Positions 34,148 through 45,292 of a stretch of DNA of 64,000 nucleotides are shown in pieces; position 1 is the first letter of the stretch, and each line of letters starts with the position of its first letter. The DNA comes from Stenotrophomonas sp. ISL-67 (lineage in GTDB: Bacteria; Pseudomonadota; Gammaproteobacteria; Xanthomonadales; Xanthomonadaceae), in the NCBI RefSeq assembly GCF_018612915.1, contig NZ_JAGGRL010000002.1, positions 124,001-188,000 of the forward strand, in the 5' to 3' direction. Position numbers and translations under genes: made by a program. The notes beneath the pieces are model-generated. The model made no database searches and was not told where the DNA came from. It saw nothing but the letters and a program-made list of their open reading frames with translations.

Positions 34148-36991
34148 TCAGAAGCGCTGGGTGTACTTCATGTACAGCATGCGACCGATATCGAAGCCAC
34201 CGTAGTAGGCGAAGCTCGAATTCGGTGCCGAGTACATCAGCGGGCCCTTGTGGTCGAACACGTTGTTCGCGCCCAGGGCGATGGTGGCATCCCACGGTGC
34301 CTTCCAGCTGACCTGCAGGTCATGGAAGGTGTTGGAGCCGGTCTTGCGCAGCGGAGCCGCTTCGCCGTTGGCGTAACGGTCCGGATCGGTGCAGCCGATG
34401 GAGATGCAGTCTTCGTTCATGCCCGAGTAGTAACGCGCGGTGTAGTTGACACCGAAGTCACCCAGCGCCCAGTTGACGTTCAGGTTCGAACGCACGCGGA
34501 ACAGGGCATCCTGCGCCACGAGGCCGATCATGATGTCGTTGCCTGCAGCGTTCTGTGCCGACTCGTCGTACTTGGCCAGGTAGCTGGTCTGCCAGTCGAT
34601 GTTGAACTGACCGATGCCCAGTTCCGGCAGGCGGTACTTGATGCCCAGATCGTAACCTTCGGTTTCCATGCTGCCCAGGTTGGCAGTGCCGTAGGTCAGC
34701 GCGCTGATGTGGCCGTCGGCGGCGCGGACGATGCCGTCGCAACGCGACGAGTCACCCAGCACGTAGCAGTCACGCAGGATGCGATCAACGCTGTCAGCGA
34801 TGATCATGTCCTTGATCTCGTAACGGTACCAATCCAGCGAGACGTCCAGACCCTGCACCCAGCGCGGGCTCCAGACCAGACCGACGGTCTTGCTCTTGGA
34901 GGTTTCCGGCGAGAGGTTCGGGTTGGCACCCGAGACGAACTGGTCGCCCGACTGGCACGGCAGGGTGCCGCATACTTCACCGGCCTGGCCCAGCTGTACG
35001 TAGTCAGCCGGAACACCTGCGGCCGAGCACGGGCCGTTGCCGGCGACGCTGCCCGGTGCGGTGGTGCCGCACGGATCGATGTAACGCTCGAAGCTGGAGC
35101 TCAGGCCGCCATACAGGTCGGCGATGGTCGGAGCGCGGAAGCCCTCGGCGTAGGTGCCGCGGACCAGCAGCTCGTCCATCGGACGCCAGGTGATGCCGAA
35201 CTTGCTGTTGGTGGTGCCACCGAAGTTGCTGTAGTCCGAATAACGGCTGGCAACGTTCAGGGTCAGTTCCTTGGCGTAGGCCATGTCGGCCAGGATCGGC
35301 ACGTTCAGTTCGAGGTAGACCTCGTTCAGATCGTACTCACCCTGGGTCGGCTTCTGGCCCAGGCCGGTGGACATGCCCGACTGCGCGAAGGCGTCCGGCA
35401 CGTAGCTGCCTTCTTCCTTGCGGTGCTCCACGCCCACGGCGAAGCCGAGGTCGCCGGCCGGCAGGCTCACGATGGAACCGGACAGGTTGGCGGTGAAGCT
35501 GGTGGTCTTGGTCACACCACGGGTGGTGTAGGTCGGGAACAGGAAGTCCTGCAGCTCCGGATCCGCCAGCGAACCCTGGCCTGCCACGCCGTACGGCAGC
35601 AGCGGGTTCCACGGACGGCAGTCGCCGAGCGCGACCGGCTTGGCAGCGGTACCGCACTGTGCCACGCCCTGCGCGTTGATGAAGGACGAACCCAGGGCCT
35701 GCTCGGAACCGATCAGGCTCATGTCGCCGCGCTGGGTCTTGATCGACTCATTGCGGTTCCACAGCGCGCCGACGTCCCAATCGAAGGACTTGCCGGCCAG
35801 CTCGAAGTAGCCGCTGACGGTCGGGGCGAAGCGCAGGGTCTTCAGCTGGCTGTCGGTGGTGCGCGGCACTTCCCACAGGCGGCGACGGAAGTCGACGCTC
35901 TGGCCAACCGGGTTGAAGGCGCTGTCGGCGGCAAGCGGGGTTTCGAACGAGGTCGACTGGTACGGGTAACCGGCGATCTGCTGGAACGTGTTGCGCTCGT
36001 TGTAGAGCACATCGGTGTTCAGGCTGATGGTGTCGGTGAAGTCGTAGGTACCGTTGACGTACAGCGACTTGCGCTCAACGCCAGTCAGCACGCTCATCTG
36101 CTCGTTGGAGTTGGCGAACTCGGCACCGGTGAGCTGGTGGTAGTCGTTCGGGTCGTTCGGGTTGCCACCGGGGTTCAGCGTCTTCCACACTGCTGCGTCG
36201 GTGTCGGTGCAGTCGACCTGCAGCGGGTTGCACCAGCTGCCATTCTGGCTGACGGCGCTCCAGTCGGCGGTGGTGGAGTTCGGACCCTTGCCGCCATCGC
36301 GGCTGTACCAGCGGTCCTTGGCCCACACCGGATCCTGCTTGGCGTATTCGGCCGACAGGGTCAGGCTGCCACGCTCACCGGTAGCACCCAGGGTCATGGA
36401 GTACTGCTCGTTCTGGCCGTCGCCCTGGTCGTACTGGCCGAAGTAGACGTTGGCTTCGCCGCCGTCGAAGTTCTTGCGGGTGATCACGTTGACCACGCCG
36501 GCAATGGCGTCGGAACCGTAGATGGACGATGCGCCGTCCTTCAGGATCTCGATGCGCTCAACGGCCGACATCGGGATCTGGCTCAGGTCCTGCAGGCCCG
36601 AGGTGGTGGCGCCCAGGCGCTTGCCGTTCATCAGGACCAGGGTGCGCTGTGCGCCCAGGTTGCGGATGTCGACGTAGGAACCGCCCACGTCTTCGCCCGA
36701 GGACAGCGAATCCGAACGCGAGATGGCCGGCGAACCGGCCGAGGTCAGGTTGTTCAGCACGTCGGCGACGCTCGAGAAGCCCTGCTTTTCCAGGGATTCG
36801 CGGGTCATCGTCAGGATCGGCTGCTGGGTCTCCATGTTGGCGCCGCGAATACGCGAGCCGGTGACCGAGATGCGATCGAGGTCAGTGGTGCCGGAGGCTG
36901 CTTCCTGTGCCGAAGCGAAGCTCGGCACGAGCGCCAGCGCAATGCCGGCAGGCAGAAGACCCAGCCGCACTGCGGGAGTACGAAAATTCAT
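34148..36991 (-). CDS. TonB-dependent outer-membrane receptor
   Basis: The 947-residue receptor has a signal peptide (MNFRTPAVRLGLLPAGIALALVPSFASA) and a TonB box region DLDRISVTGSRI. The plug domain (about residues 45-165) has VADVLNNLTSAGSPA, VDIRNLGAQRTLVLMNGKR, AVERIEILKDGASSIYGSDAIAGVVNVIT. A 22-strand-type barrel follows, with LLVRGTYAEGFRAPTIADLYGG and a terminal aromatic (YTQRF). Several extracellular-loop cysteines are seen. Substrate is unknown; Xanthomonadaceae have many such receptors for iron complexes and plant or protein-derived nutrients. The start at 36991 follows GGAGAGATTG. It is downstream of an AraC regulator that may control it. Confidence 0.95.
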   Translation of the reverse strand: MNFRTPAVRLGLLPAGIALALVPSFASAQEAASGTTDLDRISVTGSRIRGANMETQQPILTMTRESLEKQGFSSVADVLNNLTSAGSPAISRSDSLSSGEDVGGSYVDIRNLGAQRTLVLMNGKRLGATTSGLQDLSQIPMSAVERIEILKDGASSIYGSDAIAGVVNVITRKNFDGGEANVYFGQYDQGDGQNEQYSMTLGATGERGSLTLSAEYAKQDPVWAKDRWYSRDGGKGPNSTTADWSAVSQNGSWCNPLQVDCTDTDAAVWKTLNPGGNPNDPNDYHQLTGAEFANSNEQMSVLTGVERKSLYVNGTYDFTDTISLNTDVLYNERNTFQQIAGYPYQSTSFETPLAADSAFNPVGQSVDFRRRLWEVPRTTDSQLKTLRFAPTVSGYFELAGKSFDWDVGALWNRNESIKTQRGDMSLIGSEQALGSSFINAQGVAQCGTAAKPVALGDCRPWNPLLPYGVAGQGSLADPELQDFLFPTYTTRGVTKTTSFTANLSGSIVSLPAGDLGFAVGVEHRKEEGSYVPDAFAQSGMSTGLGQKPTQGEYDLNEVYLELNVPILADMAYAKELTLNVASRYSDYSNFGGTTNSKFGITWRPMDELLVRGTYAEGFRAPTIADLYGGLSSSFERYIDPCGTTAPGSVAGNGPCSAAGVPADYVQLGQAGEVCGTLPCQSGDQFVSGANPNLSPETSKSKTVGLVWSPRWVQGLDVSLDWYRYEIKDMIIADSVDRILRDCYVLGDSSRCDGIVRAADGHISALTYGTANLGSMETEGYDLGIKYRLPELGIGQFNIDWQTSYLAKYDESAQNAAGNDIMIGLVAQDALFRVRSNLNVNWALGDFGVNYTARYYSGMNEDCISIGCTDPDRYANGEAAPLRKTGSNTFHDLQVSWKAPWDATIALGANNVFDHKGPLMYSAPNSSFAYYGGFDIGRMLYMKYTQRF

Positions 36992-37059
36992 CAATCTCTC
37001 CAAGGTACGTTAGTAGCGTGTTAAACCGCCTCGGAAAGTTACGATTGCGTTACCGTTAA

Positions 37060-37941
37060 TTATTTGCGCGATGCAACCGTACTCTTTGCCGACTTTGGCG
37101 AAAGCGATCCGCCGGTCTGCCGATAGCCCGACGCCGACTGGCCATAACGGGCGCGGAACGCACGCGCGAAGCTGCAGCAGTTGTCGAAGCCGCTGGCTGC
37201 AGCCACTTCGCCGATCATCATGTCGGTGTCGCGCAACAGGTCCGCCGCGCGCTCCAGGCGCAGGCGCGCCGACAGCGACTGCGGGCTCTCTTCGTAGAGA
37301 CTCTGGAAGGTCTTGGACAGGTACCAGCTGGAGAAGTTGGTCAGCTCGGCCAGTTCGCCGATGCGCACCACCCGGTGGCTGTTGCCTTCCAGGTACAGGC
37401 GCGCGCGCTGCATGCGGCCGAACACCTGGCGCTTGCGGATGCGCGAACGGCCCGGGCAACGCTGCACGCCGGTGGCCATGCCACGCTGCATCGACGCCAG
37501 GTGCAGCAACACCGGGCGCAGGGCCTGGGCGGGCGGGCCGCTGGCCAGCGCATCGCGCCACAGGCGCAGCGCCACGCGCACTTCGCCGCGCGTCATGCTG
37601 CCGCGCCCGGCGTACAGGCTGCAGTCGGCCAGCTCGCCCAGCGCGCGCAGGGCCTCGGGTGCCAGGCTCAGGCCGATGCACAGGCCATCGCGCCCCGCCT
37701 GGATCATCGGCCTGGATTCCTTCTCGAATGCGATCCACTCGCGCTGGCGCAGGCGGAAGCGGCCTTCCTTTGATTCCACCCACGCGCTGCCGCGCAATTG
37801 CATCCACACGGTGAAGGTGGTGCCCGCGGTCTGCAGGCTGCCCAGCCGGGCCACGCCCAGGCAGGTCGGCAGCAGACCGTCGTCGACGATCTTGTCCAGG
37901 GAGAGCGATTGGCCGCGATCGGCGAGGGAAAGCTGACGCAT
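37060..37941 (-). CDS. AraC-family transcriptional regulator
   Basis: The 293-residue protein has an N-terminal cupin-like sensing domain (TTFTVWMQLRGSAWVESKEGRFRLRQREWIAFEKESRP). A C-terminal pair of helix-turn-helix motifs follows: RIGELAELTNFSSWYLSKTFQ, then LLRDTDMMIGEVAAASGFDNCCSFARAFRARYGQSASGYRQ, the AraC signature. It lies 68 nt upstream of the TonB-dependent receptor gene in the same orientation, so it probably activates that gene or is co-transcribed with it. ATG at 37950 is an alternative start. Confidence 0.9.
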   Translation of the reverse strand: MRQLSLADRGQSLSLDKIVDDGLLPTCLGVARLGSLQTAGTTFTVWMQLRGSAWVESKEGRFRLRQREWIAFEKESRPMIQAGRDGLCIGLSLAPEALRALGELADCSLYAGRGSMTRGEVRVALRLWRDALASGPPAQALRPVLLHLASMQRGMATGVQRCPGRSRIRKRQVFGRMQRARLYLEGNSHRVVRIGELAELTNFSSWYLSKTFQSLYEESPQSLSARLRLERAADLLRDTDMMIGEVAAASGFDNCCSFARAFRARYGQSASGYRQTGGSLSPKSAKSTVASRK

Positions 37942-38064
37942 GACGTACACCGGGGTTTGCCGTTACGGGGCACCCGTTTTGCCAAATCAGGCGGTCTGCA
38001 TCAGGACGATTCGACGAGATTGATCCGAATTCGTCACGACGCCATCACGAAAGAAGTACGACGA

Positions 38065-40371
38065 CTACTTTCCTTTCCAGAACAACAGGTTGGGCACCGA
38101 CGAGAACACCGCGCGCGGCGGTTCGGGCAATGTCATCACCCCGATGTCGGCGCCATCGACGACCGCCAGGGCCAGGTACAGGGCGCTACCGTCGGGTTGC
38201 GCACTGAAGCCGTTGCCGGCGCTGAGCCGGTCGGTGTCCAGGCAGTACTCCGCGCCCTGCGAGGGGCGGTTGATCCGGGCGAACACGGTGGAGCAATCGG
38301 CGCGGCTGGACAGGTAATCCAGGCTGCCATCGCGGCCCACGGCCCAGGTGCGATAGCGCCAGCGCGACGGACGGTCCTCGCTGACCTGCTGGATGCTGGC
38401 CGGGTCCAGTTGCAGATCGGCCGACCACAGCCCGCCTGCCGCCAGGCGGGTAAACAATACGCGCTGGTGGGCCGGGTCCAACCGTGCCTGGGACACCCCA
38501 TCGACGTGGCCCAGCAGCTTCCAGGGCGTGCTGCGGCGGTCGAACAACGATAGACGCATGCGCTCGTCGTGATCGCGCTCCACCACCAGCACGTGGTCGC
38601 TGTCACCGGCATACAACGCCTGCAGCGGCTGCGCCACGGGAACCGGAAGCGCCACGATCTGTTCATCGCGCGGCGATACTTCGTAGATCACCGGCCGCGC
38701 CTGCGCGTCACGCCCCGACACCAGCAGGCGCGTACTGTCTGGCGACCAATCGGCGGACTGCCGGGTCTCCGGGCGCAGGCCTTCTACCGGGCGCAGCGAG
38801 TCGGGGCGCGTCAGATCGGCCCACCACAGGCCGTAGTTGCCGGAACGATCGGACGTGAACACCAGCTGCTGGCCATCCGGCGCCAGCATCGGTTGGCCAT
38901 CGCGGCCGTTGGAGGGGAACAGGCGTTCGGGCGTACCGGGGCGCCCGTCCTTCACCGGAACGCGGAACAACCCGAACTGCGCTTTGCGGTGCACGAAGGC
39001 CAGCGTGTTGTTGTTGCGCGACAACGCCGGCGACTGCGCATCGTCAAGGCCCACGTCGCGCAGCGTGCGCGTTTCGGTATCCAGTTCGTACAGGCGGGCT
39101 TCGCTGTCCACGCGCCGCCCGAACACGATGTGCCGGCTGTCGCCGCGCCACGCCCAGCCACGGATCTCGGCCGAATCGTTGGTGAGCTGTTCGGGTTGGC
39201 CGCCAGCGGCGGGCAACCGCCACAGGTCACCGATCTGCGGGTTGCGCACGAACACGATCCAGCGGCCGTCCGGCGAAAAGCGCGGCGCGTAGTCGAAGCT
39301 GTCGTCTGCCATCGGGTAATCGATCGGGGTCCAGCTGCCGTTGGCGAGGTCGAGCACGCGGATGCCGCGATGGGCATGGCGGCCGGACAGCGAGCCAAAC
39401 ACCAGGCCACGCCCATTGGGCGTCCAGTCGAAGCTGAGCAGTTCGGTGCCGTCGCAGCGCGTGACGTGGCGGATCGCCCCGCCCGTTGCGCTGGCGATCA
39501 GCACCTCGCAGCTGCCCGCCGGGCCGAACCGTGCAAACGCGATATCGCGGCCGTTCGGCGACCAGTTCGGGAAGCGGTCTGAATGTCCCGCAGGCCTGTC
39601 GGTCAGCAGGCGCGCCGGCGCGTTGCCGGAGGTCTGCACCTTGATTGCGCTGCCGCCACCGGCGGCGTCATCGGCCTCATAGGCCACCTGCGAGCCATCC
39701 GGCGATACGGTCGGGTAGGTCTCGAAGCCGGCCGTGGCGGTGATCAGACGATAGGGACGCTGTGGGCTGCCGACCACGCGGCTGCCATCGTCCAGCACAC
39801 CACTGCCTTCGGCCCCGCGCGGCGGGCGCTGCAGCAGCAGCGCGGCCATCACCATCAGGGCAATGAACATGCCCAGGCCGATGGCCAGCAACACGTAGCG
39901 CCGATTACGCCGCCAGCGGCTGCGCGGGCGCGGTACCGGCGTTGCCGCCGCGAACACGGCGGAAAGCGCATCACGTTCATCATCGTTGGGTGCTGCATCG
40001 ACGTCCGCGCCGGATTCCACCAGCACCGAGACAGGCTGCAGCAGCCGGTATCCGGTCTTGGCAATGGTTTCGATATAGGCGGTGCCCGCGTCATCATCGC
40101 GCGAGAACGCCTTGCGCAGCTGGGTGATGGCCTGGGTCAGTACGTCGTTGGTGGGCAACGTGTCCGGCCAGACCTCGGCGAACAGTTCGTCACGGGTCAC
40201 CACCGCACCCGGTACGCGCACGAGCACCTTGAGCACACCCAATGCCTTGGGCGTGAGCCGGCGCGGACGACGCGCGCCCTCCACCACCACCTCACGCGAT
40301 GACAGCGTGATGGTGCATTCACCGATCCGGAGGCGGTCGGCAGCGGGTGTCTCACTATCCAGGCTGATCAT
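38065..40371 (-). CDS. CadC/ToxR-type membrane regulator with periplasmic TolB-like propeller
   Basis: The 768-residue protein has three parts. The first is an OmpR-type winged helix at about residues 15-115 (RRLTPKALGVLKVLVRVPGAVVTRDELFAEVW, ending YIETIAKTGYRLLQP). The second is one membrane helix at about 160-185 (YVLLAIGLGMFIALMVMAALLL). The third is a large periplasmic domain of PD40/TolB repeats (TVSPDGSQVAYEADD, NWSPNGRDIAFARFG, RFSPDGRWIVFVRNP, APDGQQLVFTSDRSGNYGLW). It should bind DNA in the cytosol while sensing a periplasmic signal, as ToxR-like one-component systems do. Start 40371 is chosen because the residues before it are not conserved. Confidence 0.88.
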   Translation of the reverse strand: MISLDSETPAADRLRIGECTITLSSREVVVEGARRPRRLTPKALGVLKVLVRVPGAVVTRDELFAEVWPDTLPTNDVLTQAITQLRKAFSRDDDAGTAYIETIAKTGYRLLQPVSVLVESGADVDAAPNDDERDALSAVFAAATPVPRPRSRWRRNRRYVLLAIGLGMFIALMVMAALLLQRPPRGAEGSGVLDDGSRVVGSPQRPYRLITATAGFETYPTVSPDGSQVAYEADDAAGGGSAIKVQTSGNAPARLLTDRPAGHSDRFPNWSPNGRDIAFARFGPAGSCEVLIASATGGAIRHVTRCDGTELLSFDWTPNGRGLVFGSLSGRHAHRGIRVLDLANGSWTPIDYPMADDSFDYAPRFSPDGRWIVFVRNPQIGDLWRLPAAGGQPEQLTNDSAEIRGWAWRGDSRHIVFGRRVDSEARLYELDTETRTLRDVGLDDAQSPALSRNNNTLAFVHRKAQFGLFRVPVKDGRPGTPERLFPSNGRDGQPMLAPDGQQLVFTSDRSGNYGLWWADLTRPDSLRPVEGLRPETRQSADWSPDSTRLLVSGRDAQARPVIYEVSPRDEQIVALPVPVAQPLQALYAGDSDHVLVVERDHDERMRLSLFDRRSTPWKLLGHVDGVSQARLDPAHQRVLFTRLAAGGLWSADLQLDPASIQQVSEDRPSRWRYRTWAVGRDGSLDYLSSRADCSTVFARINRPSQGAEYCLDTDRLSAGNGFSAQPDGSALYLALAVVDGADIGVMTLPEPPRAVFSSVPNLLFWKGK

Positions 40372-40584
40372 TCCGGCGCTACGTAATACAACTGAACAAC
40401 AGGAACGCAGCATTCATCGAATCAACCACAGATCGAACGAACCGCCAGATTCCGCACACGTCATCAGCGCAAAGGGCAAAAACACTGAAGCGCGCGAATA
40501 TTAGCCTATGCCGGTTAACTGCGCCTGTGCGCGCAGAGGACACCAGGCCTCTCTCGCCGACGAATCCATATAAATTGCGTCAAT

Positions 40585-40612
40585 ATTCGCGCCTTCTGGC
40601 GCGAATTTTTTA
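40585..40612 (+). terminator. Plus-strand Rho-independent terminator with no gene before it
   Basis: ATTCGCGCC-TTCT-GGCGCGAAT is a perfect 9-bp stem followed by TTTTTAT on the plus strand. Both neighbouring genes run on the minus strand, so it would end a plus-strand transcript starting within 40372-40584, where smaller hairpins (CTGCGC-CTGT-GCGCGCAG at about 40518, GAGG...CCTC at about 40538) occur. A small RNA is possible. Alternatively it works weakly in reverse for the channel gene that stops at 40643. Confidence 0.5.
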
Positions 40613-40642
40613 TGCGCGATTCAGCATTTTTTTATCGATGAT

Positions 40643-41320
40643 TCAGTTTCGCGCGTTGCGGATCATGGTCAATCCGACCAGTCGCGACACCACCAACGCT
40701 ACGTACATCACGCCTGCGAACTGTTCCAGCATCACCAGCGCCCGAGCCTGCGGGTGCACCGGCACCACGTCGCTCAAGCCGACCCCGGACAACAAACTGA
40801 AGCTCAGATAAAGCAGCTCCATCCACGTGCGCAGTTCGCTCTCGCTGGTGGCCACGAAACTGCCCGGGTACCACTGTTGGCAGACCGCGAACGCGAAAGC
40901 GAACGCCCAGGCCAGCAGGGTGAAGGTGGCGCCCGCGGCGAACAGTTCGTCGCGGGTGACCTTGTGGTCCTGCAGCATGTAGGCGATCAGGCTGCCGGCG
41001 GTGTAGAAGTACAGCAGGCACTCCAGCAACTGGGCCGTGGTGGCCAGGGCCGGCCGCCCCAGCAGCGCGCCGCTGATGGAGAACACCACTGCGGGGATGG
41101 CCAGCAGCAGCGCCACCCACGTCCCCAGCGGGCTGCGCCGCACCACCCACAGCGCGAGGCCAAGCACGGCAATGCCGAATGCCCCGAACAGGGCGCGGCT
41201 GGCGCCGGCCTCGTCCATCGCCGGGTACAGCAGCACGCCCAGCAGCTGCACGCCCAGCAGCCACGCCGAGGGATGACGGCGGGCGATGGCCAGCCATTTG
41301 GTGGTGCGTGCTATCGCCAT
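40643..41320 (-). CDS. Ion-channel-like membrane protein with non-canonical pore loop
   Basis: The 225-residue protein has about six hydrophobic helices. The last two flank a pore-like segment resembling Ion_trans_2: LYLSFSLLSGVGLSDVVPVHPQARALVMLEQFAGVMYVALVVSRL. In K+ channels this region reads TxGYGD-x-x-P; here GVGLSD replaces the selectivity filter while the downstream VPV and the inner helix are kept. It could therefore be a channel of altered selectivity or a non-conducting relative. No signal peptide or soluble domain is seen. It is convergent with nothing and lies between the CadC-like gene and thiC on the same strand. Confidence 0.72.
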   Translation of the reverse strand: MAIARTTKWLAIARRHPSAWLLGVQLLGVLLYPAMDEAGASRALFGAFGIAVLGLALWVVRRSPLGTWVALLLAIPAVVFSISGALLGRPALATTAQLLECLLYFYTAGSLIAYMLQDHKVTRDELFAAGATFTLLAWAFAFAFAVCQQWYPGSFVATSESELRTWMELLYLSFSLLSGVGLSDVVPVHPQARALVMLEQFAGVMYVALVVSRLVGLTMIRNARN

Positions 41321-41406
41321 CGTCCGAGCCCCTGCCCCTGTGTCGTTGGCGGGAGCTTACCGGCTGCGGTGCCGAGGCTGCATGATGGCCATGCTGCCCC
41401 CCCTGC

Positions 41407-43302
<1,896 letters not shown>

Positions 43303-43410
43303 TCACGCCCGCACGGGGTGTGCGGAACGGGGACGAAGCGGCGGCGCACGGCAGTTGCGCGGCGCGGCTCGGGTCTGCATGGACCGGTTGGCGCGCTGCA
43401 TCTGCTGTTG

Positions 43411-43500
43411 CGAAGCTTCCCTACGCCGGTATCAACCGGATCAGGTTCGATGGGACTGTCTCAACCGTGGCCCCAGGGCCGCGGTACCCCCGCTTCGGGG
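43411..43500 (-). promoter_or_regulatory. TPP riboswitch (THI element) for thiC
   Basis: Read on the minus strand, the element begins CGAAGCGGGGGTACC, contains GGTTGAGACAGTCCC and ATCGAACCTGATCCGG, and closes with GATACCGGCGTAGGGAAGC. These are the conserved TPP aptamer blocks: the UGAGA of the pyrimidine arm, and CCUGAUC and GCGUAGGGA of the diphosphate arm and P1. Stem P1 pairs CGAAGC with GCTTCG at the two ends. No T-run terminator follows before the thiC start, so control is probably at translation or by Rho. About 125 nt separate the aptamer from the ATG. Confidence 0.95.
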
Positions 43501-43623
43501 CGGATTAGACCACACTGGCGTGGCGTTGGACATGCTGCATCGCGAACGTGAACAGGGCGGTCATGCGGGCTTGGCTAGACTCCTGCCCAGCGACACTCCT
43601 GTTGCGTACGGAGACACGCCGAC

Positions 43624-45195
43624 ATGGTGTTCCGCATATCGATCACACTGGTCCTGCTGCTGGTGCTGGTCGCCGGCATCGCGCCGGCGCCGTTCAACGC
43701 CGTGGTCCAGACCGGCCTGGCGCACATCGTCCGCAGCGCCGGCTGGCTGTACCTGCTGGTGGTGTTCATTACGCTGTCGTTCCTATTGTACCTGGCGTTC
43801 GGCAGGCTGGGGTCGCTGCGCATCGGCGGCGAGGACGCCGAGCCGGACTTCTCCAATGCCAGCTGGATGTCAATGCTGTTCGCCGCCGGCATGGGCATCG
43901 GCCTGGTGTTCTGGGGCGCGGCGGAGCCGGTCTCGCATTTCGTCAAACCGCCGGAAGGGCTCGCCCCGCAGAGCATGGAAGCGGCGCGCGCGTCGATGCG
44001 TTATGTATTCTTCCACTGGGGCCTGCATCCTTGGGCGATCTACGCGCTGATCGGGCTGGCGATGGCCTGGTTCCAGTACAACCGCAATGGGCGCGGGCAG
44101 ATCAGCGACCTGCTGCAGCCGCTCATCGGGCGTCACCATCGCGGCTGGATCGGGACGTTGGTGGATGTCGCCGCCGTGGTCGCCACGGCGATCGGTGTTG
44201 CGACCACGCTGGGCTTTGGCACCATCCAGATCGCGGCCGGGCTGGAACGGGTGTTCGGCATCCGCGATTCGGCGGGGCTGCAGCTGACCGTCATCGTGGT
44301 GGCCTTCGTGCTGTACATGGCCTCCACCACCAGCGGCGTGAACCGTGGCATCAAGTGGTTGTCCAACTTCAACCTGGGCCTGGCCGCACTGCTGCTGGCG
44401 CTGGTGCTGGTGCTGGGGCCGACCGGTTTCATCTTCGACACCTTCACCACCACCGTGGGTTCCTACCTCAACCAGTTGGTGACCATGAGCCTGCGCATGT
44501 CGCCATTCTCGGGCAGCACATGGGTGGCGGACTGGACGATCTTCTACTGGGCCTGGTGGATCGCGTGGGCGCCGTTCGTGGGCTCGTTCATCGCGCGCGT
44601 GTCGCGCGGGCGCAGCATCCGCGAGTTCGTGCTGGGAGTGGTGATCGCGCCGAGCATCCTGGGCTTCCTGTGGTTCTCGGTGTTCGGCGGCACGGCACTG
44701 TGGCAGCAGATCTTCGGCCACGTGGACCTGGTGCAGGCGCTGGGCAACGGTTACGAAACCGTGTTGTTCACGCTGTTCGACAGCATGCCGATGCCGATGG
44801 TGCTGTCGGTGATCGCGCTGGTGCTGTTGATCATCTTCTTCGTGACCTCGGCCGATTCGGCGGTGCTGGTGCTGGCCACCATGTCTACCGACCAGGCCGG
44901 CGACCCGCCCCTTTCGCGCAAGATCACCTGGGGGGTTGCGATCGCGCTGATCGCGGCCGCGCTGTTGCTGGCCGGCGGACTGGATGCGCTGCAGGGCATG
45001 ATCACGATCGCTGCACTGCCGTTCGCGCTGCTGATGCTGGCGGTAATTTACTCGCTGTATCGCGTGCTGGACCTGGAGTACCAGCTGCAGCACCGGCGGG
45101 CCAAGCGCGCACGGCAGATGATGGATGCGTGGATCGAACGCGAGATTGCCGCGCAGGAAGAGACGCGGGATGAGGCGTCGCGCGCGGAGTCTTGA
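43624..45195 (+). CDS. BCCT-family betaine/choline/carnitine transporter
   Basis: The 523-residue inner-membrane protein has twelve helices and the BCCT fold. The diagnostic segments are SMLFAAGMGIGLVFWGAAEP and FYWAWWIAWAPFVGSFIARVSRGRSIREF; the latter holds the tryptophan-rich substrate box of helix 8. It probably imports glycine betaine, choline or a related compound by Na+ or H+ symport for osmoprotection. The charged C-terminal tail (YQLQHRRAKRARQMMDAWIEREIAAQEETRDEASRAES) is of the type that senses osmotic stress in BetP but is shorter. CGGAGAC precedes the ATG. No betaine synthesis genes are adjacent. Confidence 0.93.
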   Translation: MVFRISITLVLLLVLVAGIAPAPFNAVVQTGLAHIVRSAGWLYLLVVFITLSFLLYLAFGRLGSLRIGGEDAEPDFSNASWMSMLFAAGMGIGLVFWGAAEPVSHFVKPPEGLAPQSMEAARASMRYVFFHWGLHPWAIYALIGLAMAWFQYNRNGRGQISDLLQPLIGRHHRGWIGTLVDVAAVVATAIGVATTLGFGTIQIAAGLERVFGIRDSAGLQLTVIVVAFVLYMASTTSGVNRGIKWLSNFNLGLAALLLALVLVLGPTGFIFDTFTTTVGSYLNQLVTMSLRMSPFSGSTWVADWTIFYWAWWIAWAPFVGSFIARVSRGRSIREFVLGVVIAPSILGFLWFSVFGGTALWQQIFGHVDLVQALGNGYETVLFTLFDSMPMPMVLSVIALVLLIIFFVTSADSAVLVLATMSTDQAGDPPLSRKITWGVAIALIAAALLLAGGLDALQGMITIAALPFALLMLAVIYSLYRVLDLEYQLQHRRAKRARQMMDAWIEREIAAQEETRDEASRAES

Positions 45196-45292
45196 TTGTT
45201 GCCGAGCGCTTGAAAGCAGCGTTTCAATTGCTAAGTGCAAGGGCGGCCGGCGGGCAGCCCCCATACATGGTCGTGAGGCGGACAGGAAAGTT

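Noticed and set aside
34106-37024. 972-codon open frame on the plus strand opposite the TonB-dependent receptor gene
   Set aside because: It is the antisense shadow of a gene with clear signal peptide, plug and barrel motifs; its translation is low-complexity and Gly/His/Gln-rich with no domain.
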